A stretch of 32,660 nt of DNA from contig JAFZQI010000047.1 of the NCBI GenBank assembly GCA_017620475.1, forward strand, positions 1 to 32,660, given 5' to 3'. Each line of letters opens with the position of its first letter. Position 1 is the first letter of the stretch. Positions 7,735-16,874 of the stretch are shown piece after piece. The notes under the pieces are model-generated. The model did no database searches. It saw only the letters and a list, made by a program, of their open reading frames with translations, and was not told where the DNA came from. Origin of the DNA: Clostridiales bacterium (GTDB taxonomy: Bacteria; Bacillota; Clostridia; Saccharofermentanales; Saccharofermentanaceae). A program made the position numbers and the translations under genes.

Positions 7735-9250
7735 GAAGATCGTCTCTTACGTAGAAATACTCGACCGTATAATCATCGTGGTAGACCCCGTAGAGAACAT
7801 AGCCGTTCTCCTCGATAAACCGGCAGCGGTTGCTGTCCTTCGTTTCGTTGCCTTCCGACCAGTATACGATGGTATCCGGAAGACGGTTGCGAACGGCGTC
7901 CAGGTGTTCCTGTCTAAAATCCTCCGTGGTGATCGGGGGCTTATAGAACATCCGGAAGTCCGGGGTCTTCGGGCAATGCTCGTAAAATCCCACCGCACAC
8001 GGGAAATCGAAATACAGGCAGGATGCATCCGGGCACTTCTCCTCGAAAGCTTCCAGCGCGATCTCCTTCTCTGTTTTTCCGATTTGGAAATACTTCGCCA
8101 TGTAAAGCTGCATTCCGAGGAAGATCGGAAGCATGACCGCCATGATCCCGATGATCTGTGTGGTGGACTTCTCATCCGGCATCAGCGAACAGAGCAGCTC
8201 ACTGACGACACCGAATGCCGGTGTATAAAGCGGCACGAATACGATGAAGAAATAGGTGATGCAGGCCGGCATACCCATGACCAGGAACGAGACGGCGGAC
8301 AATATGATCAATACCCATCTTTGCCGGTTGAGTTTCTTCCCGGCATGCGCAAGGAAAAGCCCCAGCGCCGAGATCAGAATGATCAGCGTAATACTTACTT
8401 TCGCGGGGACCGTAACGGATTGATTGGTCAGGTAGAATAGTCCTTCACTGCTCTTTGAATAGTTCAGATTGAAAAGGAAGTACACCTCCCAGAAATCCGA
8501 GAGCGCCCGGTTGGCGGCAAGATAAAGGACACATGGAAGGGATGCCAGTACGATTCCTCCGGCAAAAAGACCGGCTCCGGTGAAGAAACAGGCGATCTTC
8601 TTTCTGATCAGAAGCCACAGCAGATAGCATCCGATGAACACGAAGTACAGAAGGCAGATGTTCAGTTTCGTCATGAAGATGATCCCGCAGAGGATCCCCA
8701 TGATAAACATGCTTCTGTTCGAGATCTTTTCAAAGTCCTTTATGTCCGGTGCCACTGTTTCCTTGAAGAACAGGTATGCAGAGATCATGAGGGGCGCCAG
8801 CATGAGATTGTCGGGCTTGCTCCCCGACTTAAAGATGTTCTGAAGAGTGATGGCATTGACCACAATGATCAGGATGGTCGAAAACATGGAGATCCTGGCA
8901 GGAAAGAACAGCCGGCTGCACTTATAGACATAGATGAACGCGATTGCATTACATACAAAGCAGATCAGGAAAACGCCCCAGTTATGGTTCCTTGCAATGA
9001 AGAATCCAATACCATACAGGAAGTACGTCAGCGGTCCTTTGTGATCGAACAGATCCCGATACAGAACTTTTCCCTGAAAAAGGCCGACGGACATGATCTT
9101 ATAGCAGACTTCATCCATCTCGAAGATGTAACGGTAGATCGGTGAATACGGAGAGATGAGGAAGAGGATCGAAAGAACAAGTGCACTGATCACGGCATAG
9201 TTCCGAGTGTCCTCATTCCGAAGAAACCCTTTCCTCTTTTTCTCGTCCAT
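7724..9250 (-). CDS. GT-C family membrane glycosyltransferase
   Basis: This 508-aa polytopic membrane protein has about ten hydrophobic segments after a short basic N-terminus. The first extracytoplasmic loop carries the acidic motif FEMDE (Asp46/Glu47) and then GKVLYRDLFDHKGPLTYF (60-77), the arrangement seen in GT-C enzymes of the PMT/ArnT type, which use lipid-linked sugar donors. The C-terminal 120 residues are soluble and probably extracytoplasmic (FYKPPITTEDF, IEENGYVLYGVYHDDYTVEY). ATG 9250 has GGAGG 7 nt upstream; the in-frame start at 9268 does not. It follows the lipoprotein cluster by 48 bp on the same strand, so it may be co-transcribed and could glycosylate surface polymers or proteins. 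Acceptor and donor cannot be told from sequence. Confidence 0.82.
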   Translation of the reverse strand: MDEKKRKGFLRNEDTRNYAVISALVLSILFLISPYSPIYRYIFEMDEVCYKIMSVGLFQGKVLYRDLFDHKGPLTYFLYGIGFFIARNHNWGVFLICFVCNAIAFIYVYKCSRLFFPARISMFSTILIIVVNAITLQNIFKSGSKPDNLMLAPLMISAYLFFKETVAPDIKDFEKISNRSMFIMGILCGIIFMTKLNICLLYFVFIGCYLLWLLIRKKIACFFTGAGLFAGGIVLASLPCVLYLAANRALSDFWEVYFLFNLNYSKSSEGLFYLTNQSVTVPAKVSITLIILISALGLFLAHAGKKLNRQRWVLIILSAVSFLVMGMPACITYFFIVFVPLYTPAFGVVSELLCSLMPDEKSTTQIIGIMAVMLPIFLGMQLYMAKYFQIGKTEKEIALEAFEEKCPDASCLYFDFPCAVGFYEHCPKTPDFRMFYKPPITTEDFRQEHLDAVRNRLPDTIVYWSEGNETKDSNRCRFIEENGYVLYGVYHDDYTVEYFYVRDDLPIA

Positions 9251-9298
9251 GCAAAACCTCCCGATCAAGCCACAAAGGCTTTGTCAAGAAGGATTATA

Positions 9299-11725
9299 TC
9301 ACATCTCCTTCACGATCGTGGAAGTACGGTTCTGTATCGTTTTCAGCACTTCATCCACAGTCCGGTCACCGGCAAAATACGCTGCCGCTTCCTCCTCAAT
9401 GATGTCCATCACCGCCGGATCCAAATTGGTAGATAGAGTCGCATTCTCGATCAGTGTCTTCAACTCCTCGATATCCTGCTCGGTAATGTAGGCAAAAATG
9501 CCTTTCACTGCGCTGATTCCGCCTTCTTTAACGATCCGCTCATATTCTGCGTTGGATTCCTTCATCTGGTTGTGGCTGATCTTATCAAAGTTTGCACGAT
9601 CCACAGGCATCGTGAAGAAGGATATATCCTCCGGGATCTCGTAATCCATATATGCCCGAATGAACTCCCAGGCCAGATCTTTATACTTGCTCGAAGAGAC
9701 GATACCCATCGTAAGATTCGACTCGATACACATTCCGGTTCCATCCAAAGAAGGATATCCCAGGAAAGTCACGCCACCATCCAGAAGATCCTTGACCTGA
9801 GCGTACTGCATGACTCCGGAAATCATTTCCTCCTTTACGGCCAGCATACCTGCCACATACTTTTCCTGCGTCCGGTCGCCCCCGCCGTAGTAGACACCGT
9901 TTCCTTCATATACCAGATCCATTCCTTCGTCACTCGGTTTCTTGTCCAAACCGAGTTCCTTGGCAAATTCCAGGATCCTCTTCATATCATCGTTTTGGAA
10001 ATCGACGGTCTTATCCGCATAGTTTACGAATTTGTCCATGTTCATGCAAAGCAGGAAGGACAGTACTTCGTTATACTCCATTCCCTCCATGAAGCTGACC
10101 TGATCCGGCATTTTCTTTCCGGCTTCTTCAAATTCCTCGAAGGTCCAGCCTGTCGTATTACTTACCAGATTCGAGTTGGCCGCCACGCCTTCCAGCGTGA
10201 AGCTGAGCGGAATGTGGTAGAGTTTTCCGTCTTTTTCACATGCACGAATTACATTATCGAAGTATTTCGTCCGATCGATCCCATCCGATCCATCCAGATA
10301 GGGATTCATATCTTCCATGATCGAACTGTTATTAAACGAGGGCGACCCTCCCAGATTCACAAGAACATCCGGTCCCGTGCCGGAAAGGATATCCATATAG
10401 ATCGTCCTTTCGATATCCGCCATGGTGACATCACTGTCGATAACATCGGCATAATCGACAATGACCGCTCTGGCTTTATTGTCCGGTGAACTGTTGAAGG
10501 CATTGACAAAAGACATCAGCGAACTATCGTAGTGCATAGACTTACCGCCGATGACGATCATCTTTTTTCCCGCATGCGGATTCTTCTCGGCGCGGGTCAG
10601 ATGGACCAGATAGGTCTTCACGTTCATGGATAAATACTGTGTTCCCACGGCAAAATACTCGTCTTCACTTTTAGGAACACATTTCACGCTTGTAAGGAGA
10701 GAACGGTCCACATCCGTATCATTCCAGTTGAATACTTCCTCTGTCTTTCCGGTCGTAATGTCGAATTTCGAACAGGCATTACCGGTATTGACGAATGCGC
10801 CTTCACTGCATGTTTCAATATCTCCGACATAGATCAGCTGACTGGCATCGGTACCATTTCCCAGTTCGCCGGTCTCTATATTCACTTCTTTGATCCGGAT
10901 ATCCGAATCACCATCGAAATTATAGATTCCCGAAACTACATAATACTTTCCGTCATGAAGGATCAACGACCCGTCAATGGTCCTTCCGACGTCGGAGATC
11001 TCGCGGATGAACTTACCGTCCTTATCGTACATCATCAGTTTTCCGGAAGCGTTGATCACGATCCGGCCATCATCCAGGATCTGAATATTGCATCCGCCGA
11101 CAGCTGAAATGCTCAGGGGCGCTCTGTCCAGACGGATCGAGCGGATCTGTTCGCCGTTTTGGTTCAGAACATGGATCACATAAAACTCGATACCGTTCTG
11201 TGTATCGAAATCGTAGTAGAGCATATAGAAATTATTCTCTTTGTCGGATCCTACTCCGCAGAAAGAAATGCCATCCCCGCTAAGTTCCCTGATAAAATTA
11301 CCCTTTTCATCAAAGAGCGCCGTTGCATTGACAAAGTACTCCTGACCCTGTTCAAAGCTTATGGTTTCCATGTTATAGTCTTCCGGCAGTTCATAGGAAA
11401 TATAGTAATTTACGATGGCAAGTCCACCGGTATATTCACAGCTCTCCACACCTGCATAGGTCAGCTTCTTATTCGGGTCGATCGGGAGCTTCACTTCATT
11501 GACTTCCGCATTAAAAAACGGATCGGTTTCAAGGATCTCCTTTCCGGATACATACTTCCGGTCATTGTCTTGGGATGTCGACTTCTTCTTACAGGCAGCC
11601 AAAGGCAGAAGCATCGTCATTGCCAGCCCGCCGGCGAGCACTCGTCTCGCATGTTTTGCGATCGGCCCTCCGGCAGATCGTCTGATTTTTAACTCCATTC
11701 TCTGTTTTTCCGTTCCTGATTTCAT
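9299..11725 (-). CDS. propeller/solute-binding fusion lipoprotein (paralogue 1)
   Basis: This 808-aa lipoprotein is the last of five tandem paralogues. A long basic N-terminus leads into the signal helix and lipobox LPLAAC (Cys45), followed by KKK. Residues about 60-375 show repeating short strands with GxFIRE- and DGRI/DGK-type turns, suggesting a beta-propeller, and end with the cluster-wide block EVFNWNDTDVDRSLL (about 328-342). From KKMIVIGG (about 385) to the end it resembles ABC sugar-binding proteins: SGTGPDVLVNLGG, EDMNPYLDG, DGKLYHIPLSF, GWTFEEFEEAG, LAWEFIRAYM and a C-terminal AGDRTVDEVLKTIQNRTS. ATG 11725 is favoured because GGAGG lies 10 nt upstream; ATG 11734 would be 1 nt from it. 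It follows paralogue 2 by 40 bp. Ligand unknown. Confidence 0.85.
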   Translation of the reverse strand: MKSGTEKQRMELKIRRSAGGPIAKHARRVLAGGLAMTMLLPLAACKKKSTSQDNDRKYVSGKEILETDPFFNAEVNEVKLPIDPNKKLTYAGVESCEYTGGLAIVNYYISYELPEDYNMETISFEQGQEYFVNATALFDEKGNFIRELSGDGISFCGVGSDKENNFYMLYYDFDTQNGIEFYVIHVLNQNGEQIRSIRLDRAPLSISAVGGCNIQILDDGRIVINASGKLMMYDKDGKFIREISDVGRTIDGSLILHDGKYYVVSGIYNFDGDSDIRIKEVNIETGELGNGTDASQLIYVGDIETCSEGAFVNTGNACSKFDITTGKTEEVFNWNDTDVDRSLLTSVKCVPKSEDEYFAVGTQYLSMNVKTYLVHLTRAEKNPHAGKKMIVIGGKSMHYDSSLMSFVNAFNSSPDNKARAVIVDYADVIDSDVTMADIERTIYMDILSGTGPDVLVNLGGSPSFNNSSIMEDMNPYLDGSDGIDRTKYFDNVIRACEKDGKLYHIPLSFTLEGVAANSNLVSNTTGWTFEEFEEAGKKMPDQVSFMEGMEYNEVLSFLLCMNMDKFVNYADKTVDFQNDDMKRILEFAKELGLDKKPSDEGMDLVYEGNGVYYGGGDRTQEKYVAGMLAVKEEMISGVMQYAQVKDLLDGGVTFLGYPSLDGTGMCIESNLTMGIVSSSKYKDLAWEFIRAYMDYEIPEDISFFTMPVDRANFDKISHNQMKESNAEYERIVKEGGISAVKGIFAYITEQDIEELKTLIENATLSTNLDPAVMDIIEEEAAAYFAGDRTVDEVLKTIQNRTSTIVKEM

Positions 11726-11765
11726 CTGTTCCATTCCTCCATATTTTTATGCGGTCTATTCTTTC

Positions 11766-14192
11766 CTACATTTCCTTGACCACAAGAGAAGTGCGGTTCT
11801 GAATATTCTTAAGGACTTCATCGCAGGTGCGGTCTCCGGCAAAATAGCCGGCAGCTTCTTCGCAGATGATATCGATGATGGCGGAATCATAACAATCCGC
11901 AACCGTGCTCTTTTCGATCAAATGCCGAAGCTCATCAATATCCGACTCCTTGATCTCGGGTAAGAGCAACTTCAAGTCAGCAGGAGTGAATCCTTCCTTC
12001 AAGTATTTATCATACATATCATTGCGATCCCGGATCTGATACCGGCACTGTCTTTCGAATGCGTCTTTATTTACCGGGAGCTGGCTGAAGGTCTGGTTCA
12101 CCGGCTCCTGAAAGCTCATATAGGCGCGGATCAGGTCCCATGCCAGGTCTTTATACTTTCCGGAGGAAACGATTCCCATCGTCAATCCCGGTATGATCGT
12201 CATGCCCTCTCCTTTTTGCGAAGGATAGCCGGGGAAGGTGACTTTCCCGTCCAGCTGATCCTTGATTGAACAATAATAATCCAAACTGCTGACAGAGCCT
12301 TCCACGACCGCGATCATGCCTTCCATGAAGCCGTCTGTAACAGGATCACTTTCTCCCATATATATTCCGTCGCCGATATACTCCAGATCCGCTATCTCTG
12401 AATCCGGGATCTTCTCCACGACGAACTTGCGGGCTAATTCGAGTATTCTCTTCATCTCGTCATTTTGGAAATCCACGGTCTTTTTCCCGTAATCCACAAA
12501 CCGGGACATACTCATGTGAATGAGCCACTCCAGCATTTTCTCCCGTTTGATGCTCTGGAGGAACTGCACCTGATCCGGTATTTCCTTCGATGCCGCCTCA
12601 AATTCCTCATATGTCCATCCATCCCGGTTTCCGACCAGATCCGAATTCGCCACCAGGCCTACGAGTGAGAAATTCAAGGGAACAAAATACAATTTGCCAT
12701 CACTTTCAAAGGCCCGTAATACATTATCAAAATAATCGTCCCGGGAGATTCCATCCGAACCGTCCAAATACCGGTTCATATCCTCCAGGATCTCCGCATT
12801 TCGGAACATCGCGGAACCTCCCATACAAACCAGTACATCCGGTCCGGTTCCGGCCAGAATATCCAGGTACACTTTTCTCTCGATATCAGACAAGTTTTCG
12901 CCGAAATCCGACCCTTCCGCATAATCCACAATTACGGCGCGGGCCTTGCTGTCGGGATCATGATTATACTGATCGACAAACATCATCAGCGCTTCTTCAT
13001 AAATCAGATTCAAACCGCCCAGCACGATCATTTTCTGTCCGGCATGCGGATTCTTCTCCGCCCGTGTCAGATGGATCAGACGTGGTGTGGTCTGGTCATA
13101 CTTGTTCTCGTACCCGACGGCAAAATACTCGTCCTCGCTTTTCGGAAGACAAGTGACCTGCTGGATCAGACATCTGTTGACATCCGTATCATTCCAGTTA
13201 AAGACTTCCTCCATCTCTCCGTTTTTCATATTGAAGCGGAAGCATCCATTGGGAGAATTTGCAAAAATGCCTTCTCCACCGGAAACAAGAGTCGGATAAG
13301 ACTTGAGAACATTGGCCGGAATACCCTCTCTCAGATCTCCCGTCTTCAGGTCGACTTCCTTGATCTGAATATCGGTGTCGCCATAAAGATCGAAGATACC
13401 GGACACTACATAGTGCTTGCCCTCCGAAGTAATCACACCGCCGTCGATCAGACGGCCGGGATCGGTCACTTCGCAAACTTTCTTCCCGTCTTTATCATAG
13501 ACGGTCATCTTTCCGGATACGGTTATCGTAAACATTCCATCATCCAAAACGTTTAAATCTATGGATGTGGGAGAAATACTTTCCGGATCAAAAGGGAGAG
13601 ATTCAGGGGCGATCGTTCTGATCCGTTCCCCGTTCGCGTTAATGACCTCAAGATCAGTAGTGGTTACCCAGGTTATCGGGTCGAACTTTTTGCATAGAAT
13701 ATATACCTTGTTCTCTTTGTCTGACGCGATCCCGAAAAGCGTATAATCCGAACTGATATTCTGGATGAAATTGCCCTTCTCGTCAAAGATGCCCGTAGCC
13801 TGGACATAATACGACAATCCTTCTTCATATTCCATCGGCTGATTCAGGTTTTCTTCCGGGATCTCATAACTGATCGTGTAGGAAGCGATTGCACATCCGC
13901 CTCTATATTCGCATGTTTCTACACTGGTATACTCAAGGGTCTTTTCCGGGTCGATCGGAAGTTTGACCTCGTAGATCTCTGCATCAAAGAAAGGGTCCGT
14001 CTCGAGGATCTCCTGTCCGGAAGTATACCTTTGGTTTTGATCATCCGATGCGGATTTCTTCTTACATGCCGCCAGCGGCAGAAGCAGGCTTGCAGCAAGA
14101 ATCCATGCAGCCGTGCGTTTTGCAGCCGGAAGCATCTGAATACATGAAGTGTGCTTTTCCGGAAAACACAGTCGGGGTTTTGAAGCTTTCAT
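11766..14192 (-). CDS. propeller/solute-binding fusion lipoprotein (paralogue 2)
   Basis: This 808-aa protein has the same architecture as its neighbours and by eye is closest to paralogue 1 (shared KEILETDPFF/QEILETDPFF, DGIxRxxYFDNV). Lipobox LPLAAC has Cys43. The first half carries IFDEKGNFIQNIS- and MTVYDKDGKKVCEV-type blades and ends in EVFNWNDTDVNRCL near residue 330. The solute-binding half has SGTGPDVLV-like AGTGPDVLVCMGG, EDMNRYLDGSDGISR, DGKLYFVPLNFSLVGL, LTMGIVSSGKYKDLAWDLIRAYM and the terminal AGDRTCDEVLKNIQNRTS. An in-frame TGA directly precedes ATG 14192, so the start cannot lie upstream. The ribosome site is weak (GGATGG), and Met20 is an alternative start. A 195-bp gap separates it from paralogue 3. 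Confidence 0.83.
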   Translation of the reverse strand: MKASKPRLCFPEKHTSCIQMLPAAKRTAAWILAASLLLPLAACKKKSASDDQNQRYTSGQEILETDPFFDAEIYEVKLPIDPEKTLEYTSVETCEYRGGCAIASYTISYEIPEENLNQPMEYEEGLSYYVQATGIFDEKGNFIQNISSDYTLFGIASDKENKVYILCKKFDPITWVTTTDLEVINANGERIRTIAPESLPFDPESISPTSIDLNVLDDGMFTITVSGKMTVYDKDGKKVCEVTDPGRLIDGGVITSEGKHYVVSGIFDLYGDTDIQIKEVDLKTGDLREGIPANVLKSYPTLVSGGEGIFANSPNGCFRFNMKNGEMEEVFNWNDTDVNRCLIQQVTCLPKSEDEYFAVGYENKYDQTTPRLIHLTRAEKNPHAGQKMIVLGGLNLIYEEALMMFVDQYNHDPDSKARAVIVDYAEGSDFGENLSDIERKVYLDILAGTGPDVLVCMGGSAMFRNAEILEDMNRYLDGSDGISRDDYFDNVLRAFESDGKLYFVPLNFSLVGLVANSDLVGNRDGWTYEEFEAASKEIPDQVQFLQSIKREKMLEWLIHMSMSRFVDYGKKTVDFQNDEMKRILELARKFVVEKIPDSEIADLEYIGDGIYMGESDPVTDGFMEGMIAVVEGSVSSLDYYCSIKDQLDGKVTFPGYPSQKGEGMTIIPGLTMGIVSSGKYKDLAWDLIRAYMSFQEPVNQTFSQLPVNKDAFERQCRYQIRDRNDMYDKYLKEGFTPADLKLLLPEIKESDIDELRHLIEKSTVADCYDSAIIDIICEEAAGYFAGDRTCDEVLKNIQNRTSLVVKEM

Positions 14193-14387
14193 TCACAACA
14201 CCATCCCATAGAATCTTCAGCAGACGAGTTGCCATTTTCTCACCCTGCCGATCTTCCCATTTGCATCATGCCCCAATCGACGCAATATCCCTTACAGGAA
14301 AAGAATAGCAAGAAATCTTAAGCCGTACATGACTATGATGTCACCAAGTAATTTCTTCCGTTCTTTTGCGAAAAGGACTGCGTGAAA
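14193..14387. other. 195-bp gap inside the lipoprotein cluster
   Basis: This gap sits between the stop of paralogue 3 and the start of paralogue 2, much longer than the 13-40 bp gaps elsewhere in the cluster. I see no gene, terminator or consensus promoter in it. It includes a minus-strand ATG at 14233 with GGGTGA upstream, but that frame runs out of register into paralogue 2 and looks non-coding. It may mark a separate transcription unit or an old duplication joint. Confidence 0.4.
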
Positions 14388-16859
14388 CTAGAGCTCGTTC
14401 ACCACAAGGATCGCCCGGTTCTGGACATTTTTCAGCGTTTCCTCGATCGTCCGGTCTCCGGCAAAATAGGCTCCCGCCTCTTCGCACAGAATGTTAAATA
14501 TCACCGGATCTCCGCCGGTCGAAATCGTCGCACTTTTGATCAGTTCACGAACAAAATAGATATCTTCATCGCTCACCGGATGCGCCAGAAATTTGGCGAT
14601 GTTCGGCTCTGTGGCAAACGATGAGTAGAAAAGATTCCGGTCTTCCATAATATGCTGACAATCACTTTCGAAAGTTGATTTCTTAGATGAGAAAACATAC
14701 TCCGAATATTCATTACGGCTTGTCTTTTCCATGTAGGCTTTTATGAATTCCCAGGCAAGGCCCTTGCTCTTGCTTGACGCCACAATTCCCATGGTCACGT
14801 TCGGCTTAACGGCCATGGCAGTCTTCTCCTTTGCCGGGAAACCGAGGAAAGACACTTCTGCCGGGCATATGTCCTTAGATGCACTTATGTCATACACAGA
14901 ACTGACGGACACAACTCTCATGGCCAGCATGCCTTCCATAAACTTTTCCTGGGTAAGATCCCCGTCGCCTTCCAATCTTCCTTCTCTTCCAAAGTCCTTA
15001 TCCATATAGTAGTATCCCTCGTCATCCGGGATCTTGGCCACACCGAAATCTTTGACCATCTTGAGGATCCGTTTCATGTCCTCATTTTGAAAGTCGACTG
15101 TCTTATTTGTATAGTCGACAAACTGCGGAAGCGATGTACCGATCATGAGTTCCAGGAGCTCATTGTAAAGGACGCCTTCCAGAAAACTGACCTGATCCGG
15201 CATCTGATGCGAGGCTTCTTCAAACTCCTCATATGTCCATCCGACGGTATTACTGACTTCGTCTGCATTCACGACCAGCCCTTCCAGCGAAAAACGAATA
15301 GGAATGTGGTAGAGTTTCCCGTTCGTCTCACAGGCACGGAAGATGTTATCGAAGTAGTCGATACGGTCGACCCCGTACTCGCCGTCGAGATACTGGTTCA
15401 TGTCCTCCATGACGGCATCGCTTCGGAATGCGATAGAATCAAACATGTTCACAAGAATATCCGGACCGGCTCCGGATATCGTATCGAAATAGATCGACTG
15501 TTCGATATTTCCGAGGCCTTCATCCTCCCGAAGCCCTTCCGTATAGTCAAAAAGCACCACCCTTGCACTGTTTTCCGTATCGGCGGAGTACATGCTGGCA
15601 AAGGACTGCAGATCCCTGCAATCGGACAGATGCTCTCCCGCGACCACAATCAGTTTCTTGCCGGCGTGCGGATTCGTCTGTGCGCGTGTCAGATGGATCA
15701 GGTACGGGTAGTCGACCGAATAACTCTTATGACCGACCGCCAGGATCTCATCTTCACTTACCGGAGTGCACTGGATGTTTTTCATCAGGGCACGATCCAC
15801 ATCTGTATCGTTCCAGTTGAAGATCTCCTTCATCTCCATCGTTTCGATATTGTACTTGAAGCAGCCGCTATAGGAATTGACGAATATTCCATCTTTGGTG
15901 ACCATGATATTCGAGTAGGAACCGAGGGTGTTCGCTTCGATACTCACACCGAGTTTGCCCGTTTGCAGATCCACTTCCTTGATCTGGTAATCATTCCCGT
16001 TTTCGATATCCCTCTTCACGGACAGCACGAAGTGCTTACCATTCTGTTCGATAATGTCCCCCTGTAAAAGCCTGTCCTCATCAGAGAGACTTCGGATCAG
16101 GTGTCCTTCCGGATCGAAAATATGGATCTTTCCATTCGTCGAGAAGGTATAGTTGCCGTTTTCGAGGATCTTGAAAGAGGAGTCCCATCCTCGCCAGCTT
16201 TCTGAATCCGCGTCCACAATAACGGTCTTGATCGTATTCCCTTCACGATCGAAGATATCGATCCTTACATTATCAGTTTTACCATTGCTCTGCTTTTCCC
16301 AATCCTCCGGAGTCATATTCCCGTCATAGACTACGGGTTCATAGTGATAATACAGCATGTGAATATTGCCATCCTGATCGAGTGCCACTCCGTAGATGAC
16401 ATCCGCATTTCCGCCGATCTCCTTGATCAGTTTCCCTTCCTTATCGAAAATCGCCGTGCCCTGTGCAAAATAATCATCAATACCGGTGTCCATGATCTCC
16501 CCGGTCTGTGCGTTCGACATGGCCTTTTTTTGGATCTCTTCCGGAATATAATACGAGATCGTATAGGAAACGATTGCACATTCACCTGTATACTCGCAAT
16601 CGGAAATCGACAATCCTTCCACCAGTTTTCCCGTGTCCAGGGGGATCTCCACCTTATGTACCTGCGCATTAAAGTACGGGTCAGTGGCCTCGATCACTCT
16701 CCCGGCGGAATACATATCCGGCTTATACATCGCCTTTTTCTTCTTGCAGGAAGCAAGCGGAAGAATCATGGCCCCCGTTAAGATCACACAGGTCAACCGT
16801 TTCCCGGTCACAGTTCTTTTCGAGCCGATCAAGCGACTACATCCACCTGTTCTTTTCAT
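14388..16859 (-). CDS. propeller/solute-binding fusion lipoprotein (paralogue 3)
   Basis: This 823-aa lipoprotein has lipobox LPLASC (Cys38) followed by four lysines. The propeller-like half has turns such as IFDKEGKLIKEIG and IHIFDPEGHLIRSLS and ends with EIFNWNDTDVDRAL near residue 345. The binding half shares GPDILVNMFDSIAFR with paralogue 4, an identity that marks these two as the closest pair, then EDMNQYLDG, GKLYHIPIRFSLEGL, GWTYEEFEEA, KTVDFQNEDMKRIL and AGDRTIEETLKNVQNRA. The start has an AAGGAG site 10 nt upstream plus a GGAGG abutting the ATG. It begins 15 bp after paralogue 4, so the two are co-transcribed. The C-terminal AGDRT...IQNR block is the usual end of clostridial sugar-binding lipoproteins. 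Confidence 0.85.
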   Translation of the reverse strand: MKRTGGCSRLIGSKRTVTGKRLTCVILTGAMILPLASCKKKKAMYKPDMYSAGRVIEATDPYFNAQVHKVEIPLDTGKLVEGLSISDCEYTGECAIVSYTISYYIPEEIQKKAMSNAQTGEIMDTGIDDYFAQGTAIFDKEGKLIKEIGGNADVIYGVALDQDGNIHMLYYHYEPVVYDGNMTPEDWEKQSNGKTDNVRIDIFDREGNTIKTVIVDADSESWRGWDSSFKILENGNYTFSTNGKIHIFDPEGHLIRSLSDEDRLLQGDIIEQNGKHFVLSVKRDIENGNDYQIKEVDLQTGKLGVSIEANTLGSYSNIMVTKDGIFVNSYSGCFKYNIETMEMKEIFNWNDTDVDRALMKNIQCTPVSEDEILAVGHKSYSVDYPYLIHLTRAQTNPHAGKKLIVVAGEHLSDCRDLQSFASMYSADTENSARVVLFDYTEGLREDEGLGNIEQSIYFDTISGAGPDILVNMFDSIAFRSDAVMEDMNQYLDGEYGVDRIDYFDNIFRACETNGKLYHIPIRFSLEGLVVNADEVSNTVGWTYEEFEEASHQMPDQVSFLEGVLYNELLELMIGTSLPQFVDYTNKTVDFQNEDMKRILKMVKDFGVAKIPDDEGYYYMDKDFGREGRLEGDGDLTQEKFMEGMLAMRVVSVSSVYDISASKDICPAEVSFLGFPAKEKTAMAVKPNVTMGIVASSKSKGLAWEFIKAYMEKTSRNEYSEYVFSSKKSTFESDCQHIMEDRNLFYSSFATEPNIAKFLAHPVSDEDIYFVRELIKSATISTGGDPVIFNILCEEAGAYFAGDRTIEETLKNVQNRAILVVNEL

Positions 16860-16874
16860 CCTCCTCTATCTCCT

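Noticed and set aside
7577..8440. 287-codon plus-strand open frame across the end of the kinase and the GT-C gene
   Set aside because: It overlaps two well-supported genes in other frames and has composition typical of a shadow frame (rich in Arg, His and Asp).
15087..16067. 326-codon plus-strand open frame, with similar ones at 9572-10489 and 12960-13556
   Set aside because: These are antisense to the lipoprotein genes and recur at equivalent positions because the genes are paralogues.
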